Notes under the pieces: generated by a model
What the model was told of the DNA's origin: nothing
Database searches by the model: none
Seen by the model: the letters and a program-made list of their open reading frames with translations, nothing else
Shown: positions 39,802 to 48,780 of the stretch, in pieces
Layout: each line of letters opens with the position of its first letter
Position numbering within the stretch: position 1 is the stretch's first letter
Assembly (NCBI RefSeq): GCF_050571805.1
Contig: NZ_CP192219.1
DNA: 64,000 nt
Direction: 5' to 3' (one strand)
Source: Halodesulfovibrio aestuarii
Lineage (GTDB): Bacteria > Desulfobacterota > Desulfovibrionia > Desulfovibrionales > Desulfovibrionaceae
Made by a program: the position numbers and the translations under genes

Positions 39802-39840
39802 AAAAAGCTCCCTCTACTTTGCAGAGGGAGCTTTTTTTTA
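39801..39840. terminator. Terminator after the GAK cluster
   Basis: AAAAAAGCTCCCTCT and AGAGGGAGCTTTTTTTT flank a short loop. Strong, and symmetric enough to serve the convergent permease gene ending at 39891. Confidence 0.9.
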
Positions 39841-39890
39841 TTGTCTAGTTAACAAGCCTAGCTCCTAGTCGTGCCTGCTTGTTGCATGTA

Positions 39891-41036
39891 CTAAAGATAG
39901 CTTGCTGTTACAATTACAAGCCCGCAAACAAAGCTCAACGCGATAGCAGGTTTTCCGCCGAAGACACGATATTCTTGATTCTGTCCTGCTGAACGCATTT
40001 TCCAAGCCATCACGCATGGAATAAAAATCGCGATGATCGTGAATACAGCACCAGCATGGGCGAGGGCTGCGATAAAACCATTCGGAGCTAGTAACGAAGC
40101 CGCAAGCGGTGGTAAAAATACCATAGCTGTGGTTCCGGCACGGCTTTTTTTGTCATCCTTACGGCGAAATGTTTCTGCCACAAGATCAAACAACGCAAAC
40201 GAAACTCCGATAAAAGAGGTGATCAGCGCAAAGGCAGCAAACAAAGAAAGAATGGTAGAGATCAAAGTGGAACCACCACTCATCTGGTTAATCAGATGAT
40301 CCACATTAGCCATAGCTCCAAGCTGGTCAGGAGTTGCGCTCCCCAAAGCAAGGGTTAGCCATATAAAGTAACAAATAAACGGAATTGTACTGCCGATTAT
40401 AAAGATACGGACAAGCGTCTTCCTGTCATCGCCGATGTAGTTAACGATACTAGGAATACATGGATGATAACCGAAGGATGTAAACAATACAGGCAATGAC
40501 ATTATCAATATCTTTGCCTTAGGTTGCCCCAAAGCAAGGTTGTCCATGGTCAACTGTCCGCCAAGAGTGGCGAAGCATACAACCATCGCCACAAGCATGC
40601 CGATAAACAGATATTTATTTGCTGTTACAACAAAGTCGGTTCCGGAAAAAAGCAATACAGCACTTATGCATGCAAATATTATAGTAGCAATGCGGGGATC
40701 CAAACCGATTGTGTTGGCAATAACGCCCCCCATACCGGTAAGATATGCAACAAGCAAACAGTAGAACAAAAAGAAAACGCTGCCTGTTCCCAACAGCTGA
40801 CCGGGACGCCCGAGAATTTTGCGGGTCATGTAGTTTAAGTTTACGCCCTTGCCAAACTCAAGATTGATTTCCAGCAAAAGCAGCGCAACATAAATTGCCA
40901 CAAGCCACATAAACAACAAAACCAGCGAGCCTGTTGCAAAACCCAGACTTCCGATAGCCATTGGAAGTCCAAGCATTCCTGCCCCGATAGCAGTACCAGC
41001 AACAATACTTATTGCACCTAAGTTCTTTGAAAGCAT
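39891..41036 (-). CDS. Aromatic amino acid permease (Mtr/TnaB/TyrP family)
   Basis: 381 aa from ATG 41036, with GGGAGAGG upstream; an in-frame ATG 10 codons earlier is less well placed. About eleven membrane segments. N-terminal LGAISIVAGTAIGAGMLGLP is the hydroxy/aromatic amino acid permease signature, and FTSFGYHPCIPSIVNYIG fits too. A proton-coupled importer of tryptophan or tyrosine is likely; the exact substrate is not predictable. Monocistronic. Confidence 0.88.
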   Translation of the reverse strand: MLSKNLGAISIVAGTAIGAGMLGLPMAIGSLGFATGSLVLLFMWLVAIYVALLLLEINLEFGKGVNLNYMTRKILGRPGQLLGTGSVFFLFYCLLVAYLTGMGGVIANTIGLDPRIATIIFACISAVLLFSGTDFVVTANKYLFIGMLVAMVVCFATLGGQLTMDNLALGQPKAKILIMSLPVLFTSFGYHPCIPSIVNYIGDDRKTLVRIFIIGSTIPFICYFIWLTLALGSATPDQLGAMANVDHLINQMSGGSTLISTILSLFAAFALITSFIGVSFALFDLVAETFRRKDDKKSRAGTTAMVFLPPLAASLLAPNGFIAALAHAGAVFTIIAIFIPCVMAWKMRSAGQNQEYRVFGGKPAIALSFVCGLVIVTASYL

Positions 41037-42042
41037 ACCTCTCCCTTTTTCGTAGTACAACATCACACTCTAACGGCCGCTATAAACAACAAGGCAATAC
41101 GTATCAACGAAATACCATGATGCTACTTCCTGAGGCTGCAGTCACTCTACGCACTCAACGTGTATCTTTTAACATTTTTGTATACAGAACTAGCTGTAAA
41201 AACAGATTCCTTTTATAACGGAGACAACTCCTACACATGCTGTTCATGTAAATCAAGTGCATTTCGCCATAATTGAAGTTCACATTATTGTAACAACACT
41301 ACTTACTACAGTATTTAACACATCATATTTACAAAACAATACAAGCTATTACAGGCACAACTAATAGTTGCAGTATTTACATCAAAAAATGAGATCACAC
41401 TACAACATGCCTATTTTACTTTTCTTTTTTTATTCACCTTTTTATATGAAAAAATCTACTTCTCTGAGTTGTAGAGAAGTAGATTCAGTCATGTAGTTGT
41501 TCAGTAACCTTCTAAAATAGGTGGGAGATGAAAATCTGCTGTAAATCCCCACATAGTCATACGCACCCAACCAATTATGCCATACGTATTGTCAATAACG
41601 AATGGGAATTCCATTCCGGTATAACACCGACATGTGTAATGGGTAAAAAAACATGTAGCGCAAGACGGTACAGAAAAAGAGAACGTTGTAAAAAGTTTGA
41701 CGTTACAAAGATACTTACTCTTTATAAACTATTTGTGATGTAAAAAACACTCTAACAACTTCAATGTTAAACTCATATTCCTTTCATGTATAAAACAGCA
41801 ATGCAACATGCTCATTACAAAAATATTTGTTACGCAATCCTTTAGCAATTATCTTTTGTACTGTTACAACACATCACAGTTTACACTGCGTACATACTCT
41901 TTACTGAATCATGCATAACCATTCTTAAACATATTTCTTATTAAAAATAGAATCATCTATTTGTATAGCATTTGCATAATAAAAAGATATGTCAAAATAA
42001 CTGCAATTATGTAATTATGCTTTGAGATTTTGGGGGGACTCC
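41037..42042. other. Gene-poor AT-rich kilobase
   Basis: About 1 kb without a convincing gene. A 71-codon plus-strand frame (41528-41743) and a 53-codon minus-strand frame over the same bases (stop near 41510) are open but show no recognisable family. A minus-strand terminator-like hairpin lies at 41453-41485. Many TGTTACA/TGTAACA-like words occur. Confidence 0.4.
41448..41485 (-). terminator. Minus-strand terminator-like hairpin with no known gene upstream
   Basis: AATCTACTTCTCT-GAGTTGT-AGAGAAGTAGATT is a perfect 13-bp inverted repeat. On the minus strand it is followed by TTTTTTCATAT, a terminator pattern. It implies a minus-strand transcript starting within 41.5-42.0 kb. Confidence 0.6.
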
Positions 42043-44235
42043 ATGAGAAATATAGTATGCAACATACCTCTTCTACTGCTTATGCTGCTTTTAGTAGCTG
42101 GATGTGACTACAAAATTAAAGAAACAACAAAAGAATATACATCTGAAAACCAAGATATCGTAGCCGGTGCGGTTGTCGCTGCGCCACTTGATAACGCTAC
42201 GGTTGAAGCCTTCATTAATAATATATGGATGCCAGTTGGCTTTACTAAAAATGGAAATATCCATTTCACAGCCATAGACGAAATTAAAAAATATCCTGTA
42301 ATGTTACGAGCAAACGCTTACGGAAAAGGTCGCAACACAAAAACAGGCTTACTCTTTAAAGCAGAACTTCGTGGCATCATGATGTCCCGAGATGACACAG
42401 CATACCTTACCCCTGTTACAACGCTTGCTGCACTTTTATTCCAAATAGATGGAAGCACCACGGCTGCGGCATACAAAGCAAAAAGACAAGTCACGTCTAT
42501 TGTCCAAAAGGCACTGGGGTTCTATTCATTTGATCCATTTACAAATCCTCTTGGAGACAAATTACTCAAACATGAAGTTCTGCAGCAAGCATTCATGGTG
42601 GCCCTTGGCCTTGGGGAAGAGACTGACAACAGTTCTATGCTAAATTTTATTACCACCCTCGCTACGGTCGCTCAAACCATGCAGAAAGATACCTTCTTAG
42701 GTGCAGCTAAAAAAGTTAATCCTAAGTTAAATTCCAGCATCGTTGAGTACATAACAACCCAGCAGGCTAGGATCGTACAACGAGCCTCTGCTCTACTTTT
42801 TGACAAAGACAAGGATCCGTTGGAACAGGAAAAGGAACACATTGAACTCTCCCAAGAAATGAACAAGATCATGGGAAACGATATCACTCGTACAGAACTT
42901 GCAGAGTGTTTTGTTCTTACCAAACTCACTGATGGATGCGATTCTTTCACACCGCTTTCAACTCAAATAGCTTTACCTCAAAAAACTGCTACAACCCCTC
43001 TCCATTTCCGGGTTTCTCTGTTAAGTAACAAAAACTCAGTCACAGAACTTACTTCCAATGGAACTAAGGGTCTTGTTCCAACCTATTCTGGCAGATTCAA
43101 AATATCTGCGACGACATCAGCGGGTACACTAAACGAAGGAGCCCCGATCTCGCCTAATAATGATCAAAGAGTTACTGCAGGAAACAAAACATATACTAAC
43201 GGAACCGAATTCAGCTTCTTTCCAAATGTTACAACAGCAGCAATTGATTCAAAACACATCATAACATTTACAGCTGCTGACGATTCAAGTGTGGCGACCA
43301 CCATTACCTTCACCGTCAAAGGTCAAGATGACGTTGTTATCGAATCCGTAACTAGCTCAGGTACGTCAAAGCTTTTTGCTTTTAATGAAGGCTCCAGCTT
43401 CGCTATTCCTATTGGCGCTACTGCCACCATAACTGAAGGACAACTAGCCGCAGACGTCACACCTGCGTTTGGAACTGCTACCCCAGAAGAGGTTTTTGAT
43501 ACTGTTATGGTACAATTCTCAGCCCCTGCTGGTTTTGCATTTCGTGGAGAAAACACGTCCCGACGAACTGCTATTGTTGCAGTAATTCCCACATCAACGG
43601 ACAACACATTCACATTTGCCCTGCCGAGCACTATCGACATAGTGGCCACGGCTCCTTCTGATGTCGGGAAAAAAATAATCGAAATAGAGGTGCTGGATCA
43701 AAAAAACAAAAAAGTGGTCGCGCGCACCAGTAGCACCGTATATTTCGTTCCTCAAAACGCACTTGGGGATATTGCAAGTGCAGTCATGACTAAACATCCC
43801 TCTTCAGTTATTACATACGATAAAAAGGCTGCCGGTTCAGACGTCCTCCTTGATTCTTTCATCAGCTGTGAATTAAAAACATGGTATGATCTTGCAGAAG
43901 TACCAAAAGAGGAACAGCCAATATCTCCCATTAATCAGTACCCTTCTATATGGAAACTTCGCTTTGACAACATCGCGACGGGAAACAACGGCTTCAAAAA
44001 AGCTGATGGTTCCTACAGCACAGAACTTGATCTGCAACCGTTTGCTTTTTCACAGGCAGGAACTCCGATGGAATTCGGTTTATCGGATTTTAGCAATGAA
44101 GGCGGCACAGACTGCCGACAAACGATCACCCCATTTTCCACATCAGATATAATCCGTTTATATTACGCGTTCTATGAAAACCCGCAAAAAGAGTACCTTA
44201 CATCAGGCAGCATCATCGTAATGGAGCAACCATAG
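42043..44235 (+). CDS. Large lipoprotein of unknown function
   Basis: 730 aa from ATG 42043, preceded by GGGGGGA. The signal peptide ends with a lipobox (LLLVAGCDYK), so Cys22 should be lipidated and the protein anchored facing the periplasm or cell surface. Residues about 45-140 resemble carboxypeptidase-regulatory/surface-adhesin modules (VVAAPLDNATVEAFINNIWM, YLTPVTTLAALLF). About 320-590 look like beta-sandwich repeats rich in Thr and Ser. No catalytic motif is seen. Isolated between two long intergenic regions. I do not recognise the family. Confidence 0.75.
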   Translation: MRNIVCNIPLLLLMLLLVAGCDYKIKETTKEYTSENQDIVAGAVVAAPLDNATVEAFINNIWMPVGFTKNGNIHFTAIDEIKKYPVMLRANAYGKGRNTKTGLLFKAELRGIMMSRDDTAYLTPVTTLAALLFQIDGSTTAAAYKAKRQVTSIVQKALGFYSFDPFTNPLGDKLLKHEVLQQAFMVALGLGEETDNSSMLNFITTLATVAQTMQKDTFLGAAKKVNPKLNSSIVEYITTQQARIVQRASALLFDKDKDPLEQEKEHIELSQEMNKIMGNDITRTELAECFVLTKLTDGCDSFTPLSTQIALPQKTATTPLHFRVSLLSNKNSVTELTSNGTKGLVPTYSGRFKISATTSAGTLNEGAPISPNNDQRVTAGNKTYTNGTEFSFFPNVTTAAIDSKHIITFTAADDSSVATTITFTVKGQDDVVIESVTSSGTSKLFAFNEGSSFAIPIGATATITEGQLAADVTPAFGTATPEEVFDTVMVQFSAPAGFAFRGENTSRRTAIVAVIPTSTDNTFTFALPSTIDIVATAPSDVGKKIIEIEVLDQKNKKVVARTSSTVYFVPQNALGDIASAVMTKHPSSVITYDKKAAGSDVLLDSFISCELKTWYDLAEVPKEEQPISPINQYPSIWKLRFDNIATGNNGFKKADGSYSTELDLQPFAFSQAGTPMEFGLSDFSNEGGTDCRQTITPFSTSDIIRLYYAFYENPQKEYLTSGSIIVMEQP

Positions 44236-44505
44236 CAACATGTTACGAACACAACCGGGTACTGTACGTAACGCAAGCGTATGATCCTTAAAAGAATACC
44301 TAAGAGAATCTACTGTCTAACTACTTTACAATATATAACATAACATTCTATAAAAACTTACTTTATAAAAAAGGATGCTCCAACTCTCCTGAAATTCACA
44401 CCACTCTTTGGTGTTAAACTGCAAAGTTGCCTCTCCCCCTTTTCCTTTTTTCTAGCTTGTCCTACAGTCGATCTATGTTCTTTCATCAAGACTGGAGTTA
44501 GTGCT

Positions 44506-46425
44506 GTGTCAGACCAACCGACAATCACAAACAGAGTCACTTTGCTGTTGCTTTTTATGTTCTTTTTCTCTGCGAGTATCGGCATCACGTATATCTACTA
44601 CATGAATAAGGTGAAGCAGGACGCAATAGAAGAATCCCAATCAGCCATGCTTACAGGTTACAAGCGAAGCATTGCTTACTCCATCCACACCATTTCAGAC
44701 TTGTTGAGCAACCAACTCAAAAATATCCCCAAAGAACAACAACAGATTCAAATTCAAAATGCCGTTAAGGACCTACGCTACGACTCTGACGGATATTATT
44801 TTGTGTACAACACAAAAGGCATTAACATCGCGCATCCGCTTCATCCTGAATTCGTCAATACTCATCGCCTCACCCACGAAGACCAAAACGGTCACAAATA
44901 TATTGCTGATCTTGCAAAGGCTGCACAAAACGGAGGTGGATACACAACATATTGGTTCTCCAAACCAAAAGAAGACATCCCACTTCCAAAACTTGCCTAC
45001 GCACAGATGATTCCCGGAACTGACTTCTGGATAGCCACAGGTGTTTACATTGACACTATTGATGCCGAACAGAACTCACTTGCCAGAAAGCTGGAAACGC
45101 ACGTTCAGAAGGCGATTATAATCGTGTCCGTGGGTACCACCTTTGTACTTTTCTTCTTAGTTGTCCCCGCTAGTTTCTACATGATCAACACTATCGTGCA
45201 GCCATGGAAACAAATGGAACGCGAACTGCGCCATGCACAGAAGATGGAAGCTATCGGCATTTTTGCTGGTGGAATTGCGCATGACTTCAATAACATTTTG
45301 GGGGCAATAATATCGTGCAGTGAACTGGCGTTGATAGATCTTAAAAAAAATATATCGGCGGATGAAGATTTACGAAGAATTCTCCAAGCGGCAAATCGAG
45401 GCAAGGCACTGGTGCGTAAAATAAAAGCTTTCAGCACCCGAAACAGTACGCACGTACAACTTATGCGACCTTCTATTGTTCTGCAGGAATGCATGCGCCT
45501 GCTTGAGTCTTTTATCCCTGCTACCATTGATGTTTCAGTCCGCAACAAATGCGACTCCGCTCTTATTTATGCCGATCCTGACCAATATCTTCAGATACTT
45601 ATGAACCTGTGCACCAACGCTGTTCAAGCTATGGACGGAACAAAGGGGAGCCTGCTTATTGAATTGTCTGTACGTGAAATAAGTCTGCCTGAAGCCAAAG
45701 AAATGAAAATCGCAGCATGCCATTATGTGGCTCTGACCGTACGCGACACAGGCACGGGCATTCCTCTGCACTTACTCAATCAAATCTTTGATCCCTTCTA
45801 CACAACGCGAAAAAAAGCTGGAGGAACAGGACTTGGGCTTTCTGTAATCTCCTCTATTATAAAACAAAACAAGGGACATATCAGCGTTGACACCACCCCG
45901 GGGGTGGGCACGGCCTTCACAGTGCTCCTGCCGTATGCAGGAATTTCTGAAGAGGAAATTCCGCACCAACTCAACACTATTCCGGTTCAGGGCGGAACAG
46001 AATCTATCCTCTTTGTGGATGATGACAAAGACCTTGCCTACCCTGTGGAAAAACTATTTTCCCATTACGGCTACAATGTATCGCTTTACACCAATAGTCG
46101 GGACGCACTGAACGCTTTTAAAGCAGCCCCTGAAAATTTTGACCTACTGTTAACAGATCAGATGATGCCGCATTTAACTGGAACAGAACTCATAAAAGAA
46201 ATTCATTCAGTTAAGCCGGACATGCCGACAATTCTATATAGTGGATTAGAAGGAAGCGATCTATGCGCTGAAACGCCCTCAGAATGGGAAGACCTCGGTG
46301 TAACCAGATTCTTCTCAAAACCGTTTGAGCCAGCACTACTATGCGAAGCAGTACGACAGCTGCTCAACGAATCCTGCTCAACAGATAAGGAACCTCATGA
46401 ATACTCCAGCAATACTCATAATTGA
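44506..46425 (+). CDS. Cache-domain hybrid sensor histidine kinase, phosphorelay residues intact
   Basis: 639 aa from GTG 44506 with GGAG 9 bases upstream. Membrane segment about 7-31; a single-Cache periplasmic sensor about 40-190 (YDSDGYYFVYNTKGINIAHP, FWIATGVYIDTID); membrane segment about 205-229; a HisKA-type region with His259 in GGIAHDFNN; HATPase (N-box NLCTNAVQA, DTGTGIP, FDPFYTT, GTGLGLSV); and a C-terminal receiver with Asp551 in LLLTDQMMPH. Cache_2 sensors commonly bind small carboxylates. The operon downstream metabolises C4-dicarboxylates, so fumarate, malate or succinate sensing is the natural inference. Its 3' end overlaps the activator gene by 29 bases. Confidence 0.93.
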   Translation: MSDQPTITNRVTLLLLFMFFFSASIGITYIYYMNKVKQDAIEESQSAMLTGYKRSIAYSIHTISDLLSNQLKNIPKEQQQIQIQNAVKDLRYDSDGYYFVYNTKGINIAHPLHPEFVNTHRLTHEDQNGHKYIADLAKAAQNGGGYTTYWFSKPKEDIPLPKLAYAQMIPGTDFWIATGVYIDTIDAEQNSLARKLETHVQKAIIIVSVGTTFVLFFLVVPASFYMINTIVQPWKQMERELRHAQKMEAIGIFAGGIAHDFNNILGAIISCSELALIDLKKNISADEDLRRILQAANRGKALVRKIKAFSTRNSTHVQLMRPSIVLQECMRLLESFIPATIDVSVRNKCDSALIYADPDQYLQILMNLCTNAVQAMDGTKGSLLIELSVREISLPEAKEMKIAACHYVALTVRDTGTGIPLHLLNQIFDPFYTTRKKAGGTGLGLSVISSIIKQNKGHISVDTTPGVGTAFTVLLPYAGISEEEIPHQLNTIPVQGGTESILFVDDDKDLAYPVEKLFSHYGYNVSLYTNSRDALNAFKAAPENFDLLLTDQMMPHLTGTELIKEIHSVKPDMPTILYSGLEGSDLCAETPSEWEDLGVTRFFSKPFEPALLCEAVRQLLNESCSTDKEPHEYSSNTHN

Positions 46426-47821
46426 TGATGATCCTGACGTAACGTACACGCTCAGCCGTGCAGCACGCCACCTCGGGTATGCTGCAGACTCAGCAGCTAC
46501 GATTCATGATGCCCTGCTAAAAACAACACAGAAAGAATTTGATGCTGTTTTTCTTGATGTCCAACTGCCGGACGGCAACGGTATGGACATCCTCACCGAC
46601 ATAATGGATCAACCAGCCCATCCGGAACTCATAATTATAACGGGTAACGGTGACCCTGATGCTGCAGAAACAGCAATCTCTAATGGGGCATGGGACTATG
46701 TAGAAAAAGGTGATTCCATCCATACAATTATGGATACCCTTTCCAACGCCTTAGAATACCGGTCCGACAAACTTGCCTCCCGAAGAGTACGCCAAGTTCA
46801 GGCTTTACGGAGAGAAAACATTATCGGCGAAAGCAGCGCCATAACTCGGTGTCTGGAACAAATTGGAAAGCTTGCTGATAGTGATATGAACGTACTGCTT
46901 TCCGGCGAGACCGGAACAGGTAAGGAACTGTTTGCACGCGCCCTGCACAACAACAGCGCACGTAACAAAGGACCTTTTGTTGTAGTAGATTGTGCCGCCC
47001 TGCCCGAGAATCTAGTCGAAACAATACTCTTCGGGCACGAGAAAGGCACCTTTACCGGTGCAATGCAGGACAAGGAAGGTCTTATTCTGCAAGCGAACAA
47101 CGGTACTCTTTTTTTAGATGAAATAGGCGAGCTACCACTTTCCACCCAAAAAGCCTTTTTGCGCGTTCTGCAAGAACGTACAGTGCGCCCCTTGGGCAGC
47201 AAAAAAGAAATACCCTGCAACTTCCGTCTTATTTCTGCCACCAACAGAGATCTTGATGCAATGCAGACAGAAGGCACTTTCCGTACAGATTTAGCATTCC
47301 GCATCTGCTCTGCAACAATAACGCTTCCACCACTACGCGAACGCCGCCAAGATATTTCATTACTGATTGATCACTATATGACGCTCTTCTTCAAAAAAAA
47401 CAAACTGTCCTCCAAGGCATTTAATCCAAGTGTTCTTACTACACTGGAAGATTACGACTGGCCTGGGAACATCCGTGAACTTGTGAATGCTGTCGAGTTT
47501 ATGGTTTCAACATCCCGCAATGAATCACGGATTTTCATCAAGCACCTACCGCCTTCTCTTCGTGCACGCCTTGCCAAGAACAGAATCACCCCGCAGGAAT
47601 GCACGAAAGAAGAACTGCCTTCTAATTTTTCCTATGAAGCAAACAATGACGACCTGCCAACCATGCAGGAACACAGGAATGCCGTAATTGAAAAAGCAGA
47701 ACACAGCTACCTTACGCAATTGCTCAACTCTACCAAAGGCTCAATTAAGCAAGCTGTGGAACTCTCTGGCCTATCCCAATCCCGCCTATATGCATTGCTG
47801 AAAAAATATCAAATTAAATAA
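46397..47821 (+). CDS. NtrC-family sigma54-dependent response regulator
   Basis: 474 aa from ATG 46397, preceded by AAGG and inside the end of the kinase gene; an in-frame start at 46325 lies further in. Receiver with phosphoacceptor Asp54 (VFLDVQLPDGNG) and acidic DDD; AAA+ with GETGTGKE, GTFTGA (the usual GAFTGA with Ala to Thr), and LFLDEIGELP; C-terminal Fis-type HTH (GSIKQAVELSGLSQSRLYAL). It should activate the sigma54 promoter at 47947, 126 bp after its stop, and so the fumarate reductase operon. Closely similar in layout and wording to the Asp-less activator at 1784. Confidence 0.94.
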   Translation: MNTPAILIIDDDPDVTYTLSRAARHLGYAADSAATIHDALLKTTQKEFDAVFLDVQLPDGNGMDILTDIMDQPAHPELIIITGNGDPDAAETAISNGAWDYVEKGDSIHTIMDTLSNALEYRSDKLASRRVRQVQALRRENIIGESSAITRCLEQIGKLADSDMNVLLSGETGTGKELFARALHNNSARNKGPFVVVDCAALPENLVETILFGHEKGTFTGAMQDKEGLILQANNGTLFLDEIGELPLSTQKAFLRVLQERTVRPLGSKKEIPCNFRLISATNRDLDAMQTEGTFRTDLAFRICSATITLPPLRERRQDISLLIDHYMTLFFKKNKLSSKAFNPSVLTTLEDYDWPGNIRELVNAVEFMVSTSRNESRIFIKHLPPSLRARLAKNRITPQECTKEELPSNFSYEANNDDLPTMQEHRNAVIEKAEHSYLTQLLNSTKGSIKQAVELSGLSQSRLYALLKKYQIK

Positions 47822-47847
47822 CGCTTAGTACTGTTTTCTTACCAAAC

Positions 47848-47884
47848 AAGAGGGTTTTCCTGTCAGGCAGGAAAACCCTCTTTC
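47848..47884 (+). terminator. Terminator after the two-component pair
   Basis: AGAGGGTTTTCCTG and CAGGAAAACCCTCT with a TCAGG-type loop, then TTT. Strong stem, short T run. It separates the regulators from the operon they probably control. Confidence 0.8.
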
Positions 47885-47897
47885 TACTTCATCGCTC

Positions 47898-47919
47898 AAA
47901 CAGCCATAACAGTCTGTTT
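47898..47919. promoter_or_regulatory. Candidate activator site AAACAG-N10-CTGTTT
   Basis: A perfect 6-bp dyad with a 10-bp spacer, centred about 40 bp upstream of the -24 element of the sigma54 promoter. Position and symmetry suit the Fis-type HTH of the activator encoded just upstream. Only one copy is seen. Confidence 0.4.
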
Positions 47920-47946
47920 TATATAACTTTAAGCTTTTATATCTTT

Positions 47947-47962
47947 TGGCATACTCCATGCT
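47947..47962 (+). promoter_or_regulatory. Sigma54 -24/-12 promoter of the fumarate reductase operon
   Basis: TGGCATACTCCATGCT matches TGGCAY-N5-TTGCW with invariant GG (47948-47949) and GC (47960-47961) at the correct 12-bp offset. The predicted start near 47974 leaves a 5' leader of about 125 nt before the cytochrome b gene. Confidence 0.8.
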
Positions 47963-48097
47963 TTTAGCAAAGTACTCGACCCCATTTATGGGTCACCGCT
48001 TAACACTAACGGTGCAAAACTAAGCAGAGCTGTTTGAACGTTATCATCACCAGTTCTCTTATCCGCCCGCACCACAAGTACCTGCTAAGGAGAGACC

Positions 48098-48751
48098 ATG
48101 GATGCCAGTACGCTCACGCTACATGTAAGAAAAACCGGAGCCGGAGTCGGCCGCCTGGACGTCATGCAAATGTTGTCAGGAGTTCTGCTCATACTTTTTC
48201 TCTGGGCACACTTACTGCTCGTCTCAAGTGTTATCATAAGTCCCAAACTAATGAATGCCATTGCATGGTTCTTTGAGACCACCTACATGGCTCAGGTTGG
48301 CGGCCCGATTATCGGCCTACTCATTTTTACACACTTTCTTCTTGCAGCCCGCAAAATGCCTTGGCGTGCACAGGAATCAAACGCTTTCATAAAACATAGC
48401 GTAATGATGCACCATAAAGACACCTGGCTCTGGCTTGCTCAGGTTGTTACTGCTCTTCTTATTCTTGTCATGGCCTCCATCCACATGTGGGTTGTTCTCA
48501 CAGACCTTCCTATCACGGCAGTAAAAAGCGCTGCACGCGTCCAGAGTGGAACATGGCTTCCTTTCTACCTCGTTCTGCTTCCTCTTGCCGAAATTCATGT
48601 TGGCATCGGCTTCTATCGTATTGGCGTCAAGTACGGATACATTACCAAAGCAAACCGCAAGTGGTACCAGCGTCTTGAAAACTACATGATGGGCGGCTTT
48701 ATCACTATTGGTCTGATTACACTTATCCGCTTTTTGTTCCTTACGGTTTAA
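48098..48751 (+). CDS. frdC: Succinate dehydrogenase/fumarate reductase cytochrome b subunit
   Basis: 217 aa, AAGGAGAG before ATG. Five membrane segments with His residues placed for two b hemes (LFLWAHLLLVSS, FTHFLLAARKM, VMASIHMWVV, AEIHVGIGFYRIG), as in the diheme Wolinella-type enzyme. It exchanges electrons with menaquinone. First gene of the frdCAB-fumarase-malic enzyme operon. The enzyme could run either way; fumarate reduction is common in this group. Confidence 0.93.
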   Translation: MDASTLTLHVRKTGAGVGRLDVMQMLSGVLLILFLWAHLLLVSSVIISPKLMNAIAWFFETTYMAQVGGPIIGLLIFTHFLLAARKMPWRAQESNAFIKHSVMMHHKDTWLWLAQVVTALLILVMASIHMWVVLTDLPITAVKSAARVQSGTWLPFYLVLLPLAEIHVGIGFYRIGVKYGYITKANRKWYQRLENYMMGGFITIGLITLIRFLFLTV

Positions 48752-48780
48752 CGGCCAACTAGATTAACAGGATTTATCTC

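Noticed and set aside
41528..41743. 71-codon plus-strand frame in the gene-poor kilobase
   Set aside because: A G-rich stretch precedes the ATG, but the composition is unlike its neighbours and no family is recognisable. Kept only as a possibility in the findings.
44403..44424. Sigma54-like sequence before the Cache kinase gene
   Set aside because: The GG and GC elements are 11 bp apart instead of 12, so it does not fit the promoter class.
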